A stretch of DNA of 64,000 bases. Origin: Apostichopus japonicus. Lineage: Eukaryota; Echinodermata; Holothuroidea; Aspidochirotida; Stichopodidae. This document shows positions 10,698 to 22,269 of this stretch, piece by piece. The notes under the pieces are model-generated. The model worked only from the letters and a program-made list of their open reading frames with translations, had not been told where the DNA came from and did not search any database. How positions within the stretch are numbered: the stretch's first letter is position 1; every line of letters starts with the position of its first letter. The position numbers and the translations under genes were made by a program. The stretch is from positions 10,017,001 to 10,081,000 of the forward strand of contig NC_092580.1 of the NCBI RefSeq assembly GCF_037975245.1. Direction: 5' to 3'.

Positions 10698-11673
10698 ACT
10701 TCTTGTAGAGTCTGGTAGATCTCATCGAACTTTATGAGACATTCTAGAGAGTTATGCTCTTCACTCTCGAAATTGAATGGAAAAGCCGCACGCGTAGTAG
10801 ACCATTGCTTATGACAAGCCAAAGGTGCCACAAAGATGTCTGCTCCGGCGAAACAACTATCCAACGAGAACGCGTTATCAAATTACATATTGGATGGATT
10901 TGACAGTCATGACGTATTGGCAACATATGCGTTGTGATTCTTCAACACAGCACCCAAAGACATTGATGGGAAATTTGGCAAGTAGGCCCTGGAATATGAA
11001 ACTCGTTAAGTATATGGCTGAGCCTTTCCCTACCCGCAGGTCGAAAATGCGCGAAGATCAAGCCCTGCAGGAGGGCAGCTTGAATCCGTTCATTATGGAT
11101 GCAGTATTGCAATGGCTCGAAAGAGAAACGTTCCATGCGCCATACGCGTGGAATGGCTCTATAAGACATATATATAATGTTAGGGCTTTATGGCAAGGTT
11201 TTCGACTAAAAATCTCAGTTAATTGCTTTACGCGTTGACTAAAACACATAGAAGCGTAGAAGCCAATACGTTGTGACCCTCAGGTCCCTCACGGCCACCA
11301 GAAGCGATTGTACTTCAAGCTTAATGTAAATTTTCCGTATTCAGTTGTTGTGCTGACGAAACTTTACACAAAATTCGAAACGTTGTCTATATGTGGTAAC
11401 GTTTCAGTTCTAGTAAAAATTTGATAACTTCATCCCAGTTATCACTCTGTTGAATCTCGACAACGCGTTATCGAATTCTCGATGAAGCGATGCCATTGGT
11501 ATCGCATCAACGAAAACATTGTACTTATCGGTTGTCTCAAGCACCGCTGAATAGAGGCAGCCGTTATGTTCCCGTTGCCTTACCGTTGCCGTTATGACCG
11601 GGTGTGCTTGCCATACGCGTTGACGAATGTATCACAAAGGAGGCGTATTCGAATATATCACTAAATATGTGTT
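10698..11673. other. No gene recognised
   Basis: Between the family C element and MITE A copy 3. A 137-codon plus-strand frame (10825-11238) starts with ATG but has no recognisable domain, and the opposite strand is also open over parts. I regard it as chance. Confidence 0.4.
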
Positions 11674-11681
11674 CCATAAAC

Positions 11682-12089
11682 CAGTGGCGGAGCGTCCGTA
11701 CAGTCTGAGGGGGCGGATGCCCCCCCCCCTGACGGACTCAAATGGACTGCTGGCGCCTTTTTCAGCTTTTTACCACTTTTTACTTATTCGTGATTATTGC
11801 CCTTTTATTGCGCTCTCAAATACCTATTGACATTTGTCACATTTTGTTGGTGTAATTTTCTGACAAAATGCCGATGACACCTATATATCTATTCTTCGTT
11901 TATCTGCAAATTAGCAAGGCCCGGAAAGGGTCATTTCCGACGATCTAGGAAGTTTCTTTACTCAAAAAATTTCAATACGCTCCATGCCAACCTGTGATGG
12001 CACTCCGCTTAGATAGTGTCGAAAGCGCCCATGCTACAGATCATTCTCGCCTCCCCCCCCCCTGACCAATACCCCTAGCTCTGCCACTG
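11682..12089 (+). mobile_element. hAT-like MITE (family A), copy 3
   Basis: 408 bp, ends CAGTGGCGGAGC and GCTCTGCCACTG, flanked by perfect duplications ccataaac (11674-11681, 12090-12097). No coding capacity. Both ends and both duplications are preserved, so it defines the family well. Confidence 0.9.
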
Positions 12090-12327
12090 CCATAAACCGG
12101 TACTATAGAGAGACGTTATTGCCTCATTTGGATTTGCAAAGAAGCTATGGGCCCCGTTTGGGTTTGCATACTTCAATGACCTTTCAGCAACACACTCAAT
12201 ATATCACCCCAAAGCGCACAACCACCCATCCCCACCCATATCCCCCCACCGTGCTCTAACAAATTCGCTTCTGTTTCAAACTAAGTAGTTAAAGAAAGTT
12301 TTAATGGTGAAACGGCTAGTTGAATTT

Positions 12328-12440
12328 GGTGCTGTGGCTGATAAAGGCGTTGGCATTTGAAGGAGTAGATAAAGACGGTGTCATTTGAAACAACAAGGCT
12401 TAGCCATTCGGAAGCCTGTTTGGGGTTCGATCCCCGACAA
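12328..12440 (+). repeat. tRNA-derived SINE-like element, degenerate
   Basis: The segment starts gctgtggctgataaagg (damaged A box) and ends with ggggttcgatccccg, an intact B box and T arm. Spacing exceeds a real tRNA, and the anticodon arm cannot be drawn. It shares the motif aggcttagc with the element at 49808. Confidence 0.5.
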
Positions 12441-13399
12441 AGTCATAGAGAACATTAGAGGTAAACACGTATCATTACTTCACATATTGGCATGAATGAT
12501 ACAAATAGACTTGCTATAAATCATTTTCACTTTTTATGTGACACCAACAGTTGTCTTAATTTCTCTTGCGTCAAGAAGACCATTGCATTTAGTTAATGTA
12601 ATGTTAAAATACAATAATTACCTTCAAAATAATAAATTCTGCAGGGTTCAACGTCCGTTAAGTTTTTCTTCGAAGACAAATCCGGTCAGGCCTGAAAATA
12701 CGCACAAGATAATAGACATATCAAAGCGATAAAAAAAATATATAAAAAAAATACCAAAAGTAAAATCAACGTTAAGGTGAAATCAAATCGAAGATTCCCA
12801 TATCCGATGTACAGCTGCACACCATATCTTTGCAGAAGAACCTCTGAAATTTCATGTGGAGTAGGTGAACGAAGAGTTGCAACTTGTACATTCCAAGCTT
12901 GTTAATTAATTTTCATCACATGGTAGTAATGGCTAATTTTGGTAATACACCAACCCCAACATTGCATTAAATTGCGTAAGCAACTGAAATGCGCAGTCAT
13001 CTATTAGTGGTGGCGCTGTTAAAATTGATATAAGTACCTTCAAATTTAGGAAAAAATAGTACAAAGAAATTACACAAACAAAATGTACGAAACTATAGAA
13101 GTTTATAAGAAAGGATAGTTTTGCTGGTGGCAAAAAAAAAAAAAAATAGAACCTGTGATTTCCTGTCATACTTAGTAAATATGGAAACTTAAACCAGAGG
13201 TGACGCTGCATGTTTGGAAATATCTCTTCAAACGATAAAGTTTAGAATTTCATTTCTGTCATCACTGAACGTTATTAAGGCCTGTGTTTACATTTGATGT
13301 TGGGAAGCAGCTACATACGCTAAGGTAAGCAATGTTTCCGTCGGGGATTTCTTTTAACATTCGTATAAAATTAGGCCACTGCTATATATACGCATAAAT

Positions 13400-13587
13400 C
13401 TATACCCCTTTTCTCTCTAAATGGGAGTCGGCGTCAACGACCCACAAGGTGCCGCACCCCTTTCCTCATTGAACCCTTCATTCCCCTCTTTCCCTTCCAC
13501 ATAGGTTCATGCTTCTACCAAAATCAGTCGGCGAGATTTTTGTCCCCTTCCCAGACCCCCGCCGTTGAAATCCTACGCAAGCCACTG
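13400..13587. mobile_element. Solo right end of a hAT-like element (tentative)
   Basis: The motif cctacgcaagccactg at 13572-13587 is the complement of a CAGTGGC terminus, preceded by C-rich sequence as in the other MITE ends. No left end or duplication was found; the left limit given is arbitrary. Confidence 0.25.
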
Positions 13588-13717
13588 TCGGTAAACCGTC
13601 AGCAAGCAAGCCCGCGTTCATGGGAACGGGTTTTAAGAAGTCCTTTCTAGGTATCCGTACTAAATCTACGAGAAGGGAGACTAAATCGTGCTCGATAAGT
13701 GATTGGCTTGTTACACA

Positions 13718-16153
13718 TTATGATATGAGATTAAACCTACCAAATGCATGCTCACCTGAAAGTACACAGAAGAATAAACAAACAAAAAACAAATAGCCTT
13801 TGCCTACCACCCCATACTCCCTCCCCTTCCATCCCTTTCCATCAACTTCCCTGCGTGGACCACGATCATGTGGTCTATTGAAAATGATTCCAACATGAGA
13901 CTAATAGACGATTCGAATATTTACAGGTTCTGAGCCGACGCAAACCGTGTCCTGACACATCAAAGAGATCATATTGAAAAAAAATGCACCGTTAATATCG
14001 TACGTAAAATTAACACTTACCGTTTACAATCCGAAGTGATCCGTAGGTGATGCAGTGTTGAATTATTTCAGCCAGATGGACCATGGAGCTAATTCGTTGA
14101 TAGTTCCAACGTTGGACTATAATGTTAGAAGGAAACTGCAATCAATCAAATAAAAGCTATTTATATCAAACCAGGGAAATTCCCGCTCGTTTATAAAGTC
14201 AAATGTCATATTGATGTAGGCCAGGATAGTGAATGAGATTGTATAGCAGGGAGTTTTATGGAACAACTCCCTGAATAGTAGCATTTATGAGGATATACTA
14301 TTCCTACGCAATGGGAAATTCGACCGTGTCATTGCAGATAGTAGTGAATGACAGATCATGGTTTTATTCCTGGCTAAACGACTACAAATTGGAATTGATA
14401 TATATGAATGCATATGCGAATGTAAAAAAGTCACCCAGTGGGAATGATACATAAAATATAACACAGAACGGCAGTGTCAACGCTGGTAAATGGGATTCGT
14501 GTAAAAACTCCTTGATATAGCTTTATGTCAGACCCAAAACCTTCACGTTGGGCCTATAGTTTATTTTCATATATGAATCCCCCACCCCCAGATAGTTTCC
14601 TCATAACAGTTATGCATAAAACAATGAACACTAGGCCTACAAAGCTGCGTTCCCTTATCTATTGAGAACGCATTTCTTTCGCAATGATGTAATGGCATAG
14701 CAGGAACAACCCCGACCTACTATCCAAATCTCGTAGGCGAAGACGTGGATAGTGGGGTGCAATCTTAATATGAATATTCAGTATAGTAATATGAATATTA
14801 CGTTTTTCTTTTTGGTAGGGTCGGTGGCTAATTGGTAAAAGCAATGAGGCGCTTAAAACCTTTGATGTGAAGATGGACGTGGGCGCAGATGTGGGTAGCT
14901 GACTACAGCCCCAACTCCTTATCAACCTTTATCGGGTTATGTTCAGTTCGCCTCTATCGTGAAAACGCAAAAAATACCGATGAGAACTCAATCTGTCGAT
15001 ACAAGTTGAGGAGAAATAGATATAGGCGAAATGAAATCGTTTCCTCTTTGTACATATACTATTGATGCATATAAATCAACAAAATGAATAATGGAAATAA
15101 AGCATGGTGTTATTTGGATCAGTTTCGCGAGATTGCCGATACATGTCGTAAACTAAAACTAATTTCAACAGAAACGGGTTTTTTTCACGTTCGTTACGAC
15201 GTAAGTAGAAAGAGGATGCGTCCTCTATCCGTAATTGAGGACAAATAAGAACTGATTCCCTCTATAAATACCGAATATCAGGACAACTGTGTTCCTTTCT
15301 ATTCAATAGAGGAAATGCTTTTGTGTCCAAGTAGGCTATAGATAACGGTAAACTGATAGGTAATTTCCCTTTGGTGAAGTGTTTATTAATAATAAATTAC
15401 GTCATTTAAGGTTAATTACTGCTATATTTGAGTCAAGCAGTGATTAACTCAGGGGCGTACTACATAGTGGGCGTGTGTGTCCCCTCCCTTTTGTGGATTT
15501 CTTTAGGCCTATATAAATTAGGATCGATGCTTAATTGCAAATTGTGCGATCTTTTGCCAATTACAAAGGAGATTTATTTACAAAGAAGTTTCAATACGTC
15601 AGTATTAACTTATAGAAATCAATGTTAACACATCTCATTATTTACCCAACATGTTTATTGTAGTCTACATAATGCTGGGATTGAGTGTGGGGGTCGTTGG
15701 GGTGCACTCTAATGTTAAAAATACTTGCAACATGGAAGTCAAGTTGTAGCGTAACGGGTACATATGTTGAGGCTGCGGAAGGTAGGTAAGTCGCTTATAA
15801 ATGCCCAACTATAGGCACAAGAAATGGCAGGTATAGGCTAAGGTTTGTGAAGTTTGCAACTAAGTTCTACCTCTAAGTTATTTGACGCACGACGTACTTT
15901 GTTTTTATCATATAGGGAGTGGGAGGGTCGTCCGAACCCCAACCCCCCTCCCCCTCCCCCGGCATCCCCTGTTACGGGCATGATTCTGTGTATGAAGCTC
16001 TTCCAATCTTTCCAAAGCTTGTGTAGACTGAAAGGTCTAAAGGCCGGGTGGTGTTCCATCGGAAATACTTCCTGAACAAGTAGCGAATTGGTAGCTGCAG
16101 TACAACTGTTGAACATATATGGCCACATACTGGAATCCACTAAAACGGAAGTC
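13718..16153 (-). CDS. 3' part of a multi-exon gene, function unknown
   Basis: Predicted exons: 15976-16153, 14021-14135, 13925-13951 and 13718-13755 (TAA stop), giving 118 residues; the 5' part is not found. Acceptors are strong for the first (tgcttatag), second (gattgattgcag) and last (long T-rich tract, actttcag). Donors are GTAACA, GTAAGT and GTAAAT. Phases agree at every join. The first exon encodes 59 residues (SSMWPYMFNSCTAATNSLL and onwards); the second reads FPSNIIVQRWNYQRISS then VHLAEIIQHCITYGSLRIV. I recognise no family. The first open segment extends upstream with a hydrophobic stretch, but it has no ATG and overlaps the acceptor's pyrimidine tract, so I take that part as intron. 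The 27-nt third exon is the weakest. Confidence 0.45.
14247..14273. repeat. CAGGGAGTT palindromic micro-element, copy 1
   Basis: 27 nt with arms cagggagtt and aactccctg around a short loop. A closely similar 28-nt palindrome lies at 55891-55918. Confidence 0.6.
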
Positions 16154-17401
16154 CTATAAGCAAGGACATTTTGTTTGTTATACAACAAGAATAAACACAA
16201 AACACAAAAGAATAAACACTTCAACGCTCGCGCAAATAATTGATTAAGACAGTGCGTCTTTGCAAGCCCTTAATGAAATCCCAACGTGCCCAAAGATAAG
16301 TTTGCAATGCCACCTGGAGTTCAGAATTTCAATTGACGACATTCAAGGAAAGACGGATATCCTTAACTAGAAAACTCCCCCAATAACCACAGAGTTCAAG
16401 TGGGGTGGATGATGGCGTTCTGCTCACCCGGGAATTTCAGTGACGGATCTAATATTATAGCGTGGGTATGTTAGTGATGCAGAAAAGGTTATCCAAAGCA
16501 TATATGAAGGGTTTGGGAATCTTCCCTGGCAGGAGAATCTGGAGAATCAGATATGGACAATTTGAATTTGAATCGATCTATCTCAAAATTGTCATTAGGC
16601 TACTTCATCTCGAGAATCTTACTTCTTATCGAAATTTTCAACTATATCATCTCGAAAGTTCGACCACCTCCGAGAAATTGTTGACTCTCTCTGTGAACGT
16701 CTTCGCTGTACAATATTTCGACATGTTATTCCAAAACGTATATATACTATTTTATTTCCCGGTTTCGACACTTTTTCTTGAAACTGTCAACTGTTTTTGC
16801 AATTTTTGTCGGACCACGTTCTCTATTTCAAGATTTCAAAATCGAAATTTCGAAATACGGTAGGACTTATCACAAATATTCCACTGTTGTCTCCAAATTT
16901 CGATTTATTCTTGAAATTTTCACTAACATTTATTTCAAATTGCGAAAACACTCTCGACTTTATAACTTTTATATAAGAAACTCGACTTGTTATCTCAAAC
17001 GTTAGATTACTTTGATATCAAAATATAAACTTTTCTCGAATTTACGCCTAATTCGACTTATACGGTATATACACACACACTGAATTAATCACTGAATCAA
17101 TACCACTGAATTACTTTTCAAAGTAGTTCAACTAGTGTTGACGTACAAGAATAAGTTAATAGAATAGTTGGCCGCAATAACATCCGATATACGATCATTG
17201 CGATTGCTTGAGAAATTCCTTACATTTTTGGAAATGATGAATCAACTTTTGATTAGCTAAAAAGTAAAAAGCGTTAGCAAAATATGAAGAAAAACTAAAC
17301 GACGAAAAAAAAAAGATCAACGTTAATCCAGAGAACCTTTATATTACACATTTGATTGCCATGGTAACTTACTGTCAACTCTCTGTTCGGAATAAAACAA
17401 C
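16154..17401. other. No gene recognised
   Basis: T-rich region with many TCGA/TTTCGA words around 16600-17000. The open frame at 16462-16863 has no domain and no supporting splice structure. Confidence 0.4.
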
Positions 17402-17873
17402 CTCCGATGTTATGGCAAGCCATATGGGACAAGCACCGCATAATATATCCATCTTATTAATACGAATATATACGCCTATTAATTCGAATATAGCGTATTA
17501 AATAAGACAATAACTGGCACGTCTTTTTGTGTGTGAAAACATACGAGTTTCGAGAGTTATCACACTGTATAGACTCGCCAGTGCAATAAATGTGAGATTG
17601 CAAAGTTAGTCTCTATTGACGTACACCCAGGCCAAACGTACTTGATCTAGACAACAGCATGATTTTAATACGTGCATATACTCGAATTAATTTTCATATG
17701 TATTCGAGTCAATACGTGTTTATACTCCAATTAATACGCGGGTATATTTAAGCCTTATGATTGGCTAATAATATAAACGCGTATATATTCGTATTAATAC
17801 GCGTCTATATTCAAATTAGTAAGTGGATATATTATTCGGTGTCTGTCCCACATGGCTTGCCATGCGATGTCAA
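17402..17873. mobile_element. Foldback element with ~85-bp terminal inverted repeats
   Basis: The left arm near 17411-17500 and right arm near 17790-17868 are inverted copies sharing atggcaagccat, gggaca, caccg and ataatatatcca. The short word gatgt flanks both ends (17406-17410, 17869-17873), a possible 5-bp duplication. The interior has several attaatacg repeats and no coding capacity. Confidence 0.6.
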
Positions 17874-18285
17874 TGCAGACTACGACGACGATTGAATGCG
17901 TGCCTTCCACGTACAGACGTGTCGTTAAATTGGTCTATAGAATCTATCCATGCCTGCAGAGGCCCGACTGACTGGTCAATATGAAATGAGCATCGATGTA
18001 TACATTGATCCTTGTTTCTGTATACATGAGCATAGGTTGTATAGACGAATGAATGTAGGCCTATAGGTTGGTATCCCTGCTTGTGTTAGATGGATCAAAT
18101 TTTACTGATATTTGACATATATCTTTATCCGAATCCGTTTATGGAACTGAGTCAGTAAATGTATTATCTTTTCCTATACACTTTGCCCGTCTCACTTACA
18201 CGCATAATGTCTTTTATACATGCTCAAAGATGCGCATTATCCAACAATTAATCAGTTAAACCTGATGTGTGTTATAATTTCTTAA

Positions 18286-18718
18286 CATGTGTCACATTTA
18301 TGACCAATTGCTACTAAGAAGGAATTACAAGCAGAAAATAATAAACACAAAAACCCTTTATGCATAATAATTGACTGAACTAACCAGACTACTCCCAAAT
18401 AATTTCGTTCACAAATTAAAAGAAATTAGATTACACTTTACTTCAAAACGATTAAAATCTGCAATTTGAACCATCTTTACAAGGTTGATTTACTAGTCAA
18501 ACATAGGGACAGTTGTTTAGACTCCTAACCAGTCAGTAGTTGAAACATGCGTTTGAGTTATGAATTCGTCTGTTAGTATTTTATCCACAGTGGCATCTGC
18601 TGACAGGTCTAACATGTGTTACGGTGTTTACAACACACTTCAGTTTATACTGATTAACGGCTGTCTCTTATTCACATGACAAATAATGATCAAGCCATGT
18701 ACATTAGCTTCATTATCA
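18286..18718 (+). repeat. Dispersed repeat R, copy 1 (~430 bp)
   Basis: This is collinear with 41693-42128 on the same strand. Shared blocks include aactaaccagactact, gcaatttgaaccat, gggacagttgtttag, gcatctgctgacaggtct and cggctgtctcttatt. No inverted termini, tail or coding sequence was seen, so the class is unknown. Confidence 0.75.
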
Positions 18719-18817
18719 CATACCGGTGAATTTGAACACTCAACTCATCCCGAGGTCAGGAGGAGCACGCATATAGAAACATATGGGGCTCACATCGTAC
18801 TGATTTAACAAACACAC

Positions 18818-18870
18818 ATGAATTGGCACATTTTCGAAATCTTTAGTCCAGATGCTATTATTGTACAAGG
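18818..18870 (+). CDS. Possible first exon (weak)
   Basis: An ATG with an upstream in-frame stop opens a 17-codon segment, MNWHIFEIFSPDAIIVQ, ending at GG|GTAAGT. The donor is consensus. No matching downstream exon was identified, so this may be chance. Confidence 0.18.
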
Positions 18871-19352
18871 GTAAGTATACTTAGTCATGTACTCGTGGTA
18901 CTAATGCTAAACGGTCGTTATAATAATGTAAAATATTTGCTGTCTGTTATTATCATTAGGCCTATACATTCCGAATACACTTATATAGCGACGCCTCTAA
19001 TACCCTATAGCACCACACTGATGACATATGGCCATGTATCTTTGAAACACCTTTTGACATTTTTAATTAACAATTCATTATTATTTTTCGACTCTGATGT
19101 CAGAAGGGTGGCACGTTTATATACGGTCTAGACATATCGCCTCCACAGGACTGATCAATACGATAATATTAAAGTGGATACAGATTTCTCAAACACTTTG
19201 ACAATAAACTGTAAATCAAAGAGGTATATTGTTCATCGTCGTTAACACATTTGTTCAAATAAACACTATACTCTTTGACAGGCAAACATCGATTCGAATT
19301 ATTCGCCAAGATTTCCTATAGTCAAATACAATAAAAAGAGACATTCTCTCGC

Positions 19353-19417
19353 TAATAATCATAATAATAATGATAATGATAATGATATTGATATTGATAT
19401 TGATATTGATAATGATA

Positions 19418-19502
<85 letters not shown>

Positions 19503-19511
19503 CAACAACAA
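19353..19511. repeat. GAT/TAA microsatellite
   Basis: Runs of gataat and gatatt pass into about 20 units of taa and then aac. The long Ile/Asn open frames on both strands here are translations of the repeat. Confidence 0.95.
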
Positions 19512-19527
19512 TTGATATTACGTTAAG

Positions 19528-19600
19528 CATGGGCGGATCCAGCGAGGGAGCCCGATGGGGGAGGCGAGAAGTGGGGGGGGGGCACTCTTCTGAAAATATT
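19528..19600. mobile_element. hAT-like MITE end fragment
   Basis: The motif catgggcggatccagc followed by a G-run resembles the E-family terminus. No partner end was found. Confidence 0.3.
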
Positions 19601-19654
19601 TTGGCACTAAATCTAGTAGTAGTTAACATTATTTGCTCAAAACACGGGATATAA

Positions 19655-22253
19655 TAACATTAGCATGAGCGTGAGCATTCTTTACCTTGTTTTTTGTACT
19701 GATGTTTTTCTTCGATGATATCATGTCTCCCATGCCCTCTCTTCCGTGAGACCGTGGACCCTCCACTATTAACGTATAGATAACTCACTTTGTGTAAATG
19801 CTATATTAAATACCATAATCACGGTATAGCTATATTTATATATGGATGGCATATATATTGAATACACCAACTGGAATATCCATATAGACAAAATGAAATA
19901 TGCATACTTGTCCATAAAAGGGTAGAATAGGTTCATACTTGTTCTTATTATCTTATGTGGTCAGTTTCATTATCCTTTTCAGTTGTGACGACTAATGTAC
20001 GTAGAATGCCATGAATTTCAAGATTTTCATGGTGGTTTCTATTTCAACGGTTTATTGCAGGTCATTTCGCTTTGTGTGGTAAAATATACGGATATGCGTG
20101 TACATTTAATTAAATCTTTCCAATAAACAAACGATCGTTCAAAACAATAACTTTTCCAGGAAGTATTGGCTCACTTTTGTCACTAGCTGCTTATATCCAA
20201 TCACTTTGCGATAGGGATACAGTTTAACTTTCATATACACAAATCTTCTCTTTTTTACCGTTACAAATTGACACCTTGTTCAGCCGGCAACACTTTTTGT
20301 GTAAATCTGAATTTACACCGCACCTGTTCTATTTGTAACAGCTAATTATTAGGCGATTTACAGTTCCATAAACATTAAATCTCTAAGAGCTGTACCGTAA
20401 GTCAACGAATACGATACACTGACTTTGTGCTTTTGAGACAACACTGTCACTTTTAATTTAGTACAAACAACAACGGTTTTCAAGCAATCAAATGAAATGT
20501 TTTCATATCAATCGCGCAATTTTTTAATTAATCTACATTATTAATTAGACACATTATGTGCTGATAAAGCTGATAAAGAGTAAATAACCCACAAAATGTG
20601 GGTAACATTTTCACTATGAAGCTGAATCGAGTCAAGCATCCCTATCGATAAAGACTGTTACTCTATACGACCAGTGGTGAATGTTACTTTAACGGTATGA
20701 ATAATTTTAAGTCTACAACGTCCTGATATTTTATATAAACGGTTAGTGTATGTTAATTAGAGATGAATGCACATTCTGTATAAGGCTTTCCTGTTATTTG
20801 TGCCATATAACTCTGTTATATTGTACAAATGGCGTGCCACAGTAATATTACGTCTACTTTACTTTACCGTCATTTTGTCAACAGTGTGGACCTTGACTTA
20901 TAGCCTAACATACAACCGGGTGCATTGTTCAACTTGTCAACTTACAATCATATAATTCCATCTTAAGTATTCTTAATTAAAAAGGATACTTTCTCCGTTT
21001 TCAATATCGAACTATACCTGGGTCGGCATCAATAAGCTTACTTTAATCATGTAAACGCATTTCAATATTTCAAGATGCGAAATTACGCACAATGAACCTG
21101 TTTAGAATATTCTTTTGCATTAGTTGTTTTTACAAATTCTTGTAATATGCAATTCATATACGCGATTGGAGTGTGTATACACGTTATTAGAGTGGCCGGC
21201 TCTGTTGACCTTTTGAAGTGAATAACAAAAAAAAAGAGATGTAAAAACAAACCAAAAAGAAAAAAATGTTGTACATCTAAGTAAATATTCAGAACACAGA
21301 ATAAATTTGATGAAAATAAAATATAGTTGGCAGGACGTTTGTATATGCCTTTGTATAGATCTACTTCGGAGAGAGCTGACTGAAAAGGTTTGAAATGCAT
21401 CAGTAGTATACACACGAAATATTAGACATATATTTATGTTTTTGTAGTTTGCTTGATGCTATATTAGTTTTCATCTTCGGTAATAGGAAAAATGCTAAAC
21501 ATTTTCAATTTGATTTGTAATTATTTTTCATTGTTGCATTATTATTTTTGCTTTTCTTTCTATTCATATTTATATGTATGGCGCTTTTGGCAACTATTTT
21601 GTTTATAATTAGCGCATTATAAATCTTAGTTGTTATTATTATTGTTATTATTATTATTATTATTATTAAATCAGAATGCCTTTGGTCGGCTTTATAGTTA
21701 GCTAGTTTACTCTTTGTAATCTTTCCACCATCTGCAGGCTGCCATATCAATTACAACGCTAAGTATTGTATCATTGATTCTGGTTTATATACACACATGT
21801 GCATGCATGTTCATGTAAGAGGTATAACCAATATTCCTACATCACATCAGGAATATTCTTATTTACATGTATTTGCTATACACGCTGCTGCACATACATG
21901 GTTTCATATAAACCGATATCATCTAATCAATGTATACTTTACAATATTTCATATAAGTTCCACTTACAGGTAAACCATATCATAATGGGATCATATAGAT
22001 TAAAACAGCTTTATGGGTTGTCCTCGTAAACTGTTAGATGTCATGTTTTGTTTCTAATTTGCTATTAAATGATTCATTAATTAAAGTCAACTAGCCAAGT
22101 CTCAAATAATGATAACACGAAATAATAACAGCAATATTAATAATAAAAAATCCAATGATTTTTCACGGGGAGTCTTATATACTAATTTAGAATGTTCGGA
22201 AGCAGCGAAATAATGCATGCATGCTGAAAATCGAAAGTACTGAATATTGACTC
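19655..22253. other. No gene recognised
   Basis: AT-rich sequence with a TTA microsatellite at about 21633-21668. Open frames at 20767, 21083 and 21505 have low-complexity or random-looking translations and no supporting splice sites. Confidence 0.4.
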
Positions 22254-22269
22254 AAAACTTAATATTGAA

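Noticed and set aside
13262-13324. Possible plus-strand exon ending CTAAG|GTAAGC
   Set aside because: A consensus donor, but no good acceptor or start codon and no partner exon in phase.
14819-14900. tRNA-like A box (ggtggctaattggtaa)
   Set aside because: No B box or T arm at the expected distance.
15450-15480. caggggcgtactacatag, resembling a MITE tip
   Set aside because: No partner end, G-run hairpin or target duplication nearby.
15838-16224. 128-codon minus frame beginning with an apparent signal peptide
   Set aside because: The first codon is TTG, not ATG, and the hydrophobic part coincides with the pyrimidine tract of the acceptor at 16154; only the part from 16153 to 15976 is kept as an exon.
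19255-19654. Long poly-Ile and Ile/Met open frames on both strands
   Set aside because: They are translations of the GAT/TAA microsatellite.
21083-21415. 110-codon minus-strand frame
   Set aside because: Starts at a non-ATG or weak context, overlaps a second frame on the same strand, and has no domain or splice support.
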